Source: Melitaea cinxia (taxonomy: Eukaryota; Arthropoda; Insecta; Lepidoptera; Nymphalidae). From it: DNA of 64,000 nt. Each line of letters begins with the position of its first letter. The stretch's first letter is position 1. The DNA lies in NCBI RefSeq assembly GCF_905220565.1, contig NC_059420.1, forward strand, positions 1,798,001 to 1,862,000, given 5' to 3'. This document shows positions 31,901 through 43,900 of this stretch, one piece after another. The position numbers and the translations under genes are program-made. The notes beneath the pieces are model-generated. The model searched no databases. It saw only the letters and a program-made list of their open reading frames with translations, and was not told where the DNA came from.

Positions 31901-34900
31901 ACTGTTTATACATACTATTGAAAACAACATTAATAATTTAATATGTAGTGCATCCATAAAAATAAAATCTAGACATAAAAAAAACTAGATAGACGGGTTA
32001 TACTTTTATTTTTAGTTATCTATATCGTGGGAAACGGTCTCACTTTCATTGGCTTTTATAACATTTATTCCGAATATACATAACTCGTTCTTTACCAAAC
32101 ATGGTTAACATTATCTGATCTATTTTGATACTAGTAAATCATAAATAAAAATATAATATAAGTATAATACAATCGTAGCGAGGTACCAGGATGACATAAC
32201 ATATAAGAAAGTCGGGATTAAGTAGGCAATCTAAGTATTGGTAATTTGCAACCTGTTTAATTGATTTTGAGTAATACTTAACAAACATCTATCCAGGCTT
32301 TCGCATTTATTATATGTCCCCCTTTCTGTTATAACCGATTCAAATCAATATTTGTTTTCTTTGAACTTCGATAAGGTTATGTTATCCTGGTACATAAATT
32401 TCTCTGACTTTTCTCCATTGAACTTACTTAAAAAGCAAATTGAAATAAAATTGTTAAATTTATGTGTGTAGATATGTATAATGACATTAAGTATATATAA
32501 GTACCTTTTTTTGTATATAAGATATACAAAATACTGTTTTAAATACATAAAAACTATACTTTCACCAAACCCGACCATATATTATAATTATTATTATAAC
32601 TTTGGATAGTAAGTATTACAGCGAATGTTAAGCTTAATGATTATTTTTAAATCCGATGCGCGCACGCAGGTTCGGTTCCCACGATATATAAGGCTTTAAA
32701 TATGTACATATAAAATTGTAACCGGCCGATCTATACATGAGAGATGTTTAGGTGAAACTAATTATAGGAATCTTTATATATTTAAAGTTATATTTCTTTT
32801 AGCGCGTTAGGGAAGAATGATGACAGTAAATTTTTACGAAAGCGCACGCATCGCCACAAAATACCGACAGGTTGAAGTTAGCTAGTCAACGAAGAAGAAG
32901 TTAGCAACGTGAAGACTGAAGTTAGCTAGCCAATGAAGTATACTTCTTATGTCCATCCATAATACACGCACACTTTTTTTTGATTTTTTTTTTGTATATG
33001 TCTGTTACGTAAAATTCGTTACATGAAATTTGATTCAATTGTAATCCTGTAGATGACCCGTGCCCACTTCGTTGGGCGTTAATTATTTTTGTGATGCAAA
33101 TAGGTATATACTCGTAGTAAAATTTACATCTCTCTCGTATTTCTCCGACTTGATTTACATATACTATTATTTTTCACTGAATTTTTCGTTCAGTAACAAT
33201 AAAATATAGCCTATATCACTCCTGAATAGTGTAGCTTTCTGCTAGTGAAATAATTGTCATGATCGGATCAGTATTTGCGAAGATTACCCCGTACAAACAA
33301 AGTTAAAAACTTTACCTCTTTATAATATTAGTAAAGGTTGTTGTAAAATCACAATGACTTTGTTAACAATAATATATATATATATATATTTACATAATTC
33401 CAAATTCTCATAAAAAGTCACGGATGAAAGTTAGTATCAAATAAAGCTGACAAAGTAGCGTGTCTTGGGCTTCGGCTTATAAAAAAAAAAGTTAAGTTTG
33501 AGTTTAACAATCTTTGCGTTTCTATTGTACTAATAAATTCATTCATTTCATTCACAATGACCGAACGTTTCTTATTATTCGTAACGTCATTCATTCTAAT
33601 GAGCCTAATTATGTACATTGTTTAGGGCATATTTTAAAAGAACAGACGGATATACCGTGGGAATAACTTCTTTTTTTTGTGTTGCTTAGATAAAAACAAT
33701 GTCGATAGATTGCCAAATAATGTTTTAATTTTTTTTCTAGAGTTTGCATTGTAGTTGATTGTCAAATTGGTTGACAGATGTTTTTGGTCATATAACTCAC
33801 TAGCTTCTGCCCGCGACTTCGTCCGCGTGGAATAGGAACAATTCTGTCATACATGATTTTTGCAAAACTATAAGTGTTTACGCAACTCACACAACGGAAG
33901 CTTTCAAAAGGAAAAAAAACACCGATTCCGAATCATTCTTCCTTGGTACTCCGCTCCTATTGGTCTTAGCGTGATGGTATATAGCCTATAGCCTGCCTCG
34001 ATAAATGGGCTATCTAACACCGAAAGAATTTTTCAAATCGGACCAATAGTTTCTGAGATTAACGCGTCAAACAAACAAACAAACTCTTCAGCTTTATAAT
34101 ATTAGTATAGATTGCGTAGTGTTAAATGACTTATAATCTTCTTTGATGACATTTGCTACGTATAATTTTTTCGGAAATTCAGTTTCCAACAATAATAGCG
34201 TTGTTACTTAAACTCGAACCCTTTGTACACGAACAAACCGCTCTATTCCCAGCTGTGGGACGTTACAGGCTAAAAAAAATAATTCTAATTTTCGTTACTT
34301 ATTATTTAAAAGTGTATTGTTTACAAAGAAAGTACCTAATCCGTTCTGTAATGTATCTAGTTTTAAAACGTGTCGAGTTTCACATCGCGCCCGTCACGAG
34401 ATACGCAGCATCCGTTTCCCGTGGTCGCGGTTATCTCGGACGTTGGTTGGATTTACGCTGATACAAGAAAAATGGGAAAAAAATAACTTTAATTATCTAT
34501 TTTCTATGTACGTGTGTAATAATATTTCCAAGACCATGGGAAATTTCATTTTTACTTTCCATGGTCAACCCATAACTTGAGAACGACTTAGCTAATTTGT
34601 TTTTTCTTTAATTTTAATTGTCTTCTAAAAGTTTTTAGAAGGTTTGAAGAAGAAGGAAATTTTCATTTCTCTTTCTGACTTATGTACTCCTAGTAGTTAG
34701 TAAGTAGATGCGAATAATACGTCTCATGACCCTAATGACGTTTAATCCTTACGTTGATTGTAAGGTACTTTACGGCCTTTAGGTGGCTTATGCTAGCGCG
34801 ACCCCATCTCGCCCCACCCAGGCGGATGACTGCTCATACGTGGTGGTTTTTGGTCAGTAGGAGTCTGACATAACCCTCTGGCGCCCCCGCGCTGGATGAT

Positions 34901-37900
34901 GATGATGATCCATGATGGATTTTCCCCACGTAAAAAAAAGGTACTTTACGGCCTAAGGCTTTGTTGAGTATAAGGTTTCTATTGGTATTTTTATAATTGA
35001 TCCTAAAGTTCTTGTCATTGTCTCATTTGAACAGGTAAAACTTACTTCGCAATTGATACGATTATTATTATTTTTTTCGTAAAAATCAAAATTTCCATTT
35101 TTATAAACCTAGTAAAAAATACTTGTTTCATATGCAAATGATTATTTGAATTGTTTTCAGAACTATCTTTATACTAGCGGACCCGGTAGACGTTGTCCTG
35201 CCCGGAAAACAGCTACCTTTGATTGCTTACATACCGATAGCAGCGCTACCTACCGAATCCAATTGAAATAAAAACTACCCTATCTCCCCAGTTGGACTGA
35301 ATTATAATTTATAACGATGCTTACAAAATTTGATAAAAATTGGTTCAGTAGTTTCGGGAGTTTATCGCCCACATACATCGTAACACGAAATTTTTATATA
35401 TATAAATTTAAATAAATAATAAATAAATATTCTTTATTGTACACCAAAGAAAAATACAACATATTAATATTAGTGTTAGCTTTGTACAATTAGGCGGCCT
35501 TATCGCTAAAAAGCGATCTCTACCAGGCAACCGTGTTGCGGAGGATATTATGACCAGTAAACACAGATGTACTTATAACTTATAGAATAATAATTTAATT
35601 TTTCATTTAACTTTTCTATTTTTGAAACGTCATTGTCAAAATGAAAAAAGATGGCGTTTCCCACCGAAAATACAACGAAGCGGGGGCCGTCTTCGATTGC
35701 GGGGGCGTCATAGATAATGAACAAATGTCGCGCACATGTTGTGACCCACGGGGATCCCATTGTAAATCTTAGTTTAGAAATGCATTTTGTTAACCGACAT
35801 TAATAAAAAAAAAACTATTATTGCTGTATATATACAGTCAAACTATATTCCTGTATATACACATGGGTATTTATTAATTCCTGCGTCTTGCAGTTTACCT
35901 ACAAGTAGGCAACGATCTTATAATTGTTTAAAAAATAATATGTGTTCATCGATACATACGAACGTGGACGGGACGGGAACATAACGTCATTAGTAAACAG
36001 TAACTTCTAAACAGTAGTAAATGCACATGCTTACACCACGGCCACCATTACAGAGTTCAAAAAATTGAAAAAAATCTCTACATATAGGTATTCGAAGCGT
36101 GAATCAATCTTACATAGTATTTCTCAACGTCTTCCGTCTTGTTCTAACATATGTATAATTATTGTTATCTCTCTCTAACGACGTGTGCAATTCTAACATG
36201 GGTCCGTGGTTTTTTAGATCGTTACGCTTCGTTTAAATCTACTTTCAGTTGTGTGTGTGGAGTTTTATTGTAATACTTGCTATTACTCGCGGTTTCACTT
36301 GCCCAAAACGAATAACTTAAAATTCGTAGGTCGTTCTTTACACTGTGTGGAATAGACGTAATTTTTTTTTTTTAAATTTGAATGTTGATTTTTTTTTAAA
36401 GTAAATCAAACTGAAAAGTCAAACTATATTCATCGCAAAATGTAGTTTTAATTGTCAAAATAACAATGAATTTATGAATTAATTAAATAATTTTATAAGA
36501 AAATGTTCTTAATAAGCAATTATTGTTTACCTTGAAATTAATTACACTTAACTCTGCTAACTGCTTTCGTGTTTATGATAAAAGAAATTTATTTATATGT
36601 AATGAAATGATACGGTTTCACTCGTATAAAGTTTTGTTAGCTTTAATTATGTTTTGAGGCTATTATTTGTCTTTGTATATTTGTACTCGTATTAGGGATC
36701 CATAACATATAGAAGATGTATTAAAAAGTCGAATATAAAAACTCCTTCAATTAACAAAAAAATAATAATTATTAAAAAACTGACGTATAGCCTGACAAGT
36801 ACATATAGTATGTATTTCTAACACCAAAAAAAAAGTAATTACATTGCTTTATAAATGACTCATGTGATTTATATAGGAAAGCTTTGTCCCTTTGTAACTA
36901 TAAGGGTTTTATTTTGTCTCACTTAGTATTATAATTAGCTTAAAGAAAGCTCCCGAGACAAAGACGGAAAGCTTAAGAACGATCTGGAAGACCTTGGACT
37001 TGATGAATCACGGAATTTCAATCCTTTTGTAGGCAAACTCATTTGTTTTCCTTTCAGTCTTTGAAGTCGGCCATTTTGTAATGTTGATTTTGTTAGACTA
37101 AAAAAAAAAAGTTTTAATTTAGTGTTATTTAAGAGATGTAGTTGTGTTTATAAAAAATTTCAGTTTATATATAGGACTATGGGATCTGTTAAATGTAAGT
37201 ATGTTATGTGTACGGAAAACATAAATATCTAGGAGTCAATTAGTTATAAGTATTTTTTTATTATTATTTTATTCTTTTTAATTCGAATGTGATAAAGACT
37301 GGCAGGTATTAGGATTACATAAATATTTAGGAGTTAAAATATTTCTTTTTTTTTTTTTAATATTCAATTTAAGAAAAAATGCCATAGGTCGTAATTTGTT
37401 GAAATTATAATCAATCTTTTTTAATTTTAAGAATGAAAATATTTTTGAAGCATAAAAATTACTGTCTTTTGAGAATTTTAAATATTATTGCAATTTATAT
37501 AAACTGGACTAATTTTTTTTTAAACTTCCTACAATAGTTTCCATTCCAGCGATCAGACAACTAAGGTTAAAGACCCGTCAGATACCGTGACGGAAGGCGA
37601 GCGTTTTACGGCAGATTAAAAATAATTCACCATTTTTTTTTTCTATTTACAATTAGATACGGCTTAAAATGGACCACGGTTGATACGTATTCTTCCTAAA
37701 TTTTCGAGGTTATAATTAAAATTTAAATTGTCTAATTGTTTATATTTTTCTCATGGTTAAATGTAATTTGTAACATTTTTTTATTGTAGTTCTCTTTGAT
37801 AAGTGGCGGTAATATTTTATGATATAATAATTTTTTATAATATATTAGACAGTGTATCATTACTGTTGGAATCTTTAATGTGATATAAAGTCTACTTTTG

Positions 37901-40900
37901 GGACTAACAAGTAAAAATGTAAAAAGTAAAAAAGTTTTTAAAACATTGTAAGTTGTTTATTAAAAAAAAAAGAACGGACGTAAACTTCCGTTTTTTTTTT
38001 TTTAATTTCATAAGCGGTGACTTAAAAATGGTATCCGTTCATGTAACAGATTAAAATTTGATATTTTTTTAATATATACTTTTGGTATATCAAAAACATG
38101 TCTCCTAATTTTTAAACGACTTACAAAGAGGAGGAGCTTGTGTTACCTTATAACTTTTTACTGGGTGTACCGATTTTAATGATTCTTCTTTTAATTGAAA
38201 TCTGATACTTGTCTTTTGATCCTATTTGATCGAGATCTGATGATTGATGAGATCTTTTTGATTTATTCTAATAATGCGTATTTAATTGACTATTTTTTTC
38301 AACTACCTACGATATATGCATTCATCCTGTATCATCCCACTGGCCAGCCATAGGCCTCTTTCCACATAGGAGAAGGATTGGAACTTGCTCACGCTGCTCT
38401 ACTGCGGGTTGACGGATATACGATATAGGACTCAATGCAAATCGAACGTCATTCCTGTCATCGTTGTAATTGAAGTCGGTTTTTTTTTAAGCAAACACAA
38501 TTATATTATATCTTACAAAATCAGATATTCTGAACGTAAATATTATTCCAGAAATAAATGGGTATCCTCGAGTCGATTGAAGCGTGTAATAGAGGTCTGT
38601 GGGCGCCATCTGCCCTCATAACGCCCGGTCCCTTAGCGCCCGTAAATATACCAAAAATAACTCAGATTTGAAGATACGTCACTATTTATATGTTACTCTC
38701 GATCCGGCAAACGTTGTTCTGTCAATCGCATAGGGTTATAAAAATATAGCCTACAACCTATTCTCAGACCTACGAAATATACCTACTCACAAAATTTCAT
38801 AAAAATCTGTCGAGTTTCGGAGGAGTTCGATAACAAACACCGAGATGCAGGATTTTTTTATATATATATAAGTTTATTTTCAAAATAATTTCTCGACCGA
38901 TACTGGCTGGAAGGCAAATTTTTTTTACAATTAATAGTTTTTCGATTATTTTTTTTTTTGATTTTTACCGATTGAAGATTTAAGAAAAGTGCGCAAATTT
39001 TTTTAAATCATTCTTTAATTTTAGCGCGTTTTACATTTCGCAACCTTAGGATCTTTAGATTAAAAATTGTCTGACTTTGTAAATATTTTTTTATCATTCA
39101 GTTCAGAAATTGTTTGAATCATCTCAAAAGGATGTTGTTTATAATTAAAGCGTAACGAACGGACGTACAAACAAAATATTTAATATGATCCGTATTTAGA
39201 TCATCGAAGAAGATCTCTTGAAAGATGTTCCACAGAATCCTTTCTCAAATTCAACTTACTTTTATGATTGATTGATTGAACATCTCACTGCTGGGTATAA
39301 GCCTCGGTCTTTTTGTTTTTTATACTAGCTGTGCCCACGACTTCGTTCGCGTGGAACTTAAAAAAAATTGTTCAGTTCGCAGAGTTACAAAATAAATAAA
39401 ATTTTAAAATAAAAGTAGCCGATTTTTATTCTTACTCCTTTACTGTACATTCCGTTAGACTTTGGAATTCCCTACCATATGAAATTCGCGATTGCAAAAC
39501 ACTATCGCTATTTAAGAAAAGAGTTAGAAAATTCTACCTTAATCAATCCTAGTCTAAAATCAATTTAATTAAGTGTCCTTATGCGTATTGGAATTTATTA
39601 TCGTATGTATTATATTATGTATCGTATATGTGTATGCGTGTATGTATAAGTATCGTATTATTTGTATCTACGTGTGTATAAATTATTATGTATTTATTTA
39701 TATATTGTATAATTATGTATTTATATTATATTTTTATTATGTATATGTTTAGATTGTACACGCTAATTTTGCGACTGTTTTATAAGTTTCCTGTAGCAGG
39801 ACTACTGGAAGAGATTCCATCATGGGATAAGTAGTGCCTTTGTACCAGCATTGTTTATAAGAGCTATTTCCTTTGCTTTCCTAGTGTACATAAATTGTTA
39901 AATAAATAAATAAATAGCCTAAATCACTCCTTACTACATCACCTATGTGCCAGTAAAAGTCCCTTCAAAATCGGTCCAGCCGTTTCAGAGATTAGCCGGA
40001 ACAAACAGACAGACAAAAATTGTAATAATGTTATTTTGGTATATGTACCGTGTATCCATCCATATGCATTTAGTTAAAAGCGGTTATTTTAAGACTACAA
40101 ACAGACACTTCAATTTTCTTTATTTGTATAGATTATGATAGGCTTGCGTTTAATCACTATTTCACCTGATGATAAGTGACAATGCGGTCGAGGATAGAGC
40201 ACGCTTACCTGGAAGTAACCTATTCATTCGCGACTTAAAGACCTCCAGGTTATAGTTTTCCGGAAATACAGAAGCTGGTAGAGAGTTCCATTCTTGGGTC
40301 GTACGCATCGAGAATGTACTAGCGAATTGCTTAGTGCTTGAAAGAGAAGGGTTCTTTTTAAAAAGTAGACCAAATTGTTTTTATTTTCATGTGTATTTAA
40401 ATGTTGCGTGTGTGACTTTATAAGGAACCTCTTAATTAGCAGACTTACTCAATCGTTAGTCTCAACGACAGACATTTTGTCTTTATATATGTATAAATAT
40501 TTAATTATCGTTAGTTCTTAAGTATAAATAAAATCGATATTAATACGATTTCCACCCCCAATGTTCTATTTCATCCCTCGAGTGCTAACAATACACACTC
40601 TATTAACTCAAAGCCCCTTGAGAGTCTCACCACATCACCACATCTGTGGATTGGGGGTGTTTATCTTATCTTTGAGACATTTTATTTATTTATTTATAGA
40701 AAAAAAAGATACAATTTATGTGATAAACAGTGCAGCAAAAACAATGAATATGCATTAGAATATACTATATAGTTGAGCCAGTGAACTTAGTACCGCTATA
40801 TTTATCTTATATCGGTTTTTTTATCAAATCTATAAAATTCTCGTGTCGCGGTGTTTGTAGTTAAACTCCTCCGAAACGGCTTGACCGATTCTCATGAAAT

Positions 40901-43900
40901 TTGGTGTGCATATTGGATAGGTCTGAGAATCGAACAACATCTATTTTTCATCCTCCTAAGATATAAGAAAGAATAGAATAGAAGATAAGAAGGGAGGGGG
41001 GGATTAAGGGGGTTAATAACATATATGGCAAAACAACGTTTGCGGGGCCAGCTAGTTACTTTTATACAAATCTGGTCCTAATGATGACGTGCCGCTGTAT
41101 TTCTTTTTCGAGAATTTTTGAATGTACGTATTAACACACATCTTGTTTTGATAAAAAAATAATTGTGTTTGCTCGCAAACGAAAAAAAAAACCGACTTCA
41201 ATTACATCGACCAGTAATACAACGTAGATCGACGAAAAAATAGTCAAGCAACTACGCGTTATTAAAGATTACTCAAAAAGTAGTTATCAGATCTCGATAA
41301 AATTTATATGTGACCACATGATAAACATCAGCTTTCGAATAAATTAAAAATTATCAAAATCGGTACACCCAGTAAAAAGTTATTACGGATTTTCGAGAGT
41401 TTCCCTCGATTCCTCTGGGATCCCATCATCAGATCCTAGTTTCCTTATCACGGTACCAAACTAGGGATATCCCCTTTCCGACAAAAAAAAGAATTATGAA
41501 AATCGGTACATCCAGTAGAAAGTTGTGCGGTATAATACAACGTAGGTCGACGAAAAAAGCGTCAAGTAAAAACACATTATTAGATATAACTCGAAAAGTA
41601 GTTGTTAGATCTCAAATAAATTTAAATGGGACCAATTGGCACACACCACCTTTCGATTAAAACAAAATTCGTCGAAATCGGTCCACAAGGGCAAAAGTTC
41701 TGATGTAACATGCATAAAAAAAAAAAAAAAAAAAAATACAGTCGAATTGAGAACCTCCTCCTTTTTTGGAAGTCGGTTAAAAAAAAAAAAAAAAACAAGA
41801 AAAGAATTGTCCAATTCGTTGCAGTCTTTCGTAAGTTACACGCGTACATACATTTTGACGATACATTCAAACGAAAAATTATACAAAAATAATGGTCGCC
41901 CAGTGGTCAAAATTCGACCATAATTAAAAATTTAAATTAAAATAAAACCCAAAAAAATAATGAAAATAAAGAACCTCTTTTAAATTTATCAAATTGACTA
42001 CAAACTTTGACAATCAACAAAATAGTATAATATGCGTGTGTGTCAAATGCATGGGAGTGTGGGTAATGTTTTTTTTTTATTGATTTAATATATTTTTATG
42101 CATAATTTAAAAAAAAAATTACTATTCTGCACTCCTTCTCTATATAAACTATAAGTGTGCGAAATTTCACAATCCACCGTCCGCGCAATTTTCGTAAAAA
42201 GGGGTACAAAGTTTTTGCTTCGCGTATTAATATATAGATAAGATTTTAACGCTGCCTTCATATGACTTAAATCTATCTGTATATCAATATACTAATAAAT
42301 GGAGAACCGGTTTTTTTGTTCGGTCATACTGCGAAAACTACTGAACCGATTGGAATAATACTTATACCATAAGATGCAGCGTGTTTCAGAAAAGGTTTTA
42401 GTATATGATATGTTGGTGATTACTTGTCGTGTGAAAAAATATTGGTCGGACAGAGGTCGCTAGTGAGGAATAAGTTGTTCATATTTAAATTTAACTGTGT
42501 TCATAATAATGTGTGCATAAAACTACTGCGTTGCGATGTCACAACAATAGTTTATACAGGTACAGGTTATAAGTTAGATCTTCAGGATCATAACTATGGT
42601 CACCGAAATTAATTTCCTGCTGCCGATTTTATGTAAAAACAAAAAAAAATCTTACAAATCAGTATTTCCTGTACATCTCTTTTGTACAGACATAAGCGGT
42701 TATAATTTTATTATACGTACTTATAAGGGCCTAAATATAAAACAAATCCTAGCATATAGGATGTTTCAAAAAACAAGGAGACACGCTTCGAAGCACGCGT
42801 CCTGCTCGAAAGGAAATCTCTGTAATTGCTGTGGGGTGGCCAGCGAGGAGGTATGACCGGTCATGTGGTTGGAAACACGTTAGAATATCAATCGTTTCTC
42901 TATTCTATTATTTTTCTCTTCTATTATTTTCTAGTTTAAACCGGCTTAAACTAGTTTGTACCGGTTTTTACTAGTTAAGTTAATGATCACAATTCGTAGT
43001 CGTGGAAAAAGTAAGTGGGTAGTTTTTTTTTTGTAGATCTTTACATCTTTGATATTATCATTGTTCGATACACGATTAGACTAGAAAACCCGCATGTTTT
43101 CACCCGTCCCGTGTTAAGTTTTTTTATAGTACTATTGTTCTACGAATGTGCACGAGTAGACTAGAGTACCCGCGTGTTTTCATCCTTCTTTTTTTATTTA
43201 TAGTAAAAACTTTGCGTTTACGTGTCTGTACGTACACCAAACACACATTTCTCCTTTGTTAAGCTTATCTATAATCGCACCTATAACTTTTAAGAATAAC
43301 GTCTTTACTACCATCCTGGTACAACAGCCACTGTGGTGTAGTGATGCGAGTAGTCGTCTGCTTGTGGGTCTCCTCACCGTGCCCCGGGAGAGCACGTTAG
43401 GCCATCGGTCCAAGGGACCTATTCGCCAACCCACAGTGGAGTAGCGTGATGGATTAAGCTCTAATCCTTCTCCTACATGGAGAAAGAGGCCTGTGCCTAA
43501 CAGTGGTATGTTACCGGCTGAATGCTACCATCCATTCTAGGTTCTATTCTTAAAATCTAGAACGTTCTAAGCGATAAGTAAACAAACGTTCATCAATCGT
43601 TATAACAACGCTCAAGGGTTTGCGACACTTGTCTATTACTAGATCTAGACCATGTTTGACGTCATCACAGACTAAGATTAGGTTCTCGGCATCAGGAAGA
43701 GGTCGTGACGTAAGACGTGACATTTTCACTGCGCGCGCATCCAACGATTTGACAGATGTATTTTTGTGTTTATTTCTTTTTTTTTTTATGGTAACATTGG
43801 TTTAAGCTATCTTAAATAAAAAATAATCAGAATTGAAAATTTATTTTTGAACCATATTATATAATAAAAAAAAAAAAAAAAAATACCGTATAAGTTACCG

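Larger units (their letters stand above)
28838..33663. promoter_or_regulatory. neur: Candidate Notch-responsive enhancer: seven CGTGGGAA (Su(H)/CSL) sites
   Basis: Exact CGTGGGAA at 28838-28845 (+), 29716-29723 (-), 30827-30834 (+), 31573-31580 (-), 32026-32033 (+), 32677-32684 (-) and 33656-33663 (+). This matches YGTGRGAA, the high-affinity binding sequence of Su(H)/CSL. The flanks differ, so they are not copies of one repeat, although two pairs share 12 bp (CGTGGGAAACGG; ATCGTGGGAACC). No other exact copy was noticed in the window. Neur acts in the Notch pathway, so feedback through these sites is plausible but untested. Confidence 0.5.

Noticed and set aside
41605..41923. Open frames rich in Phe or Lys on both strands
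   Set aside because: Created by poly-A/poly-T runs inside and at the end of an AACCGACTTC element.
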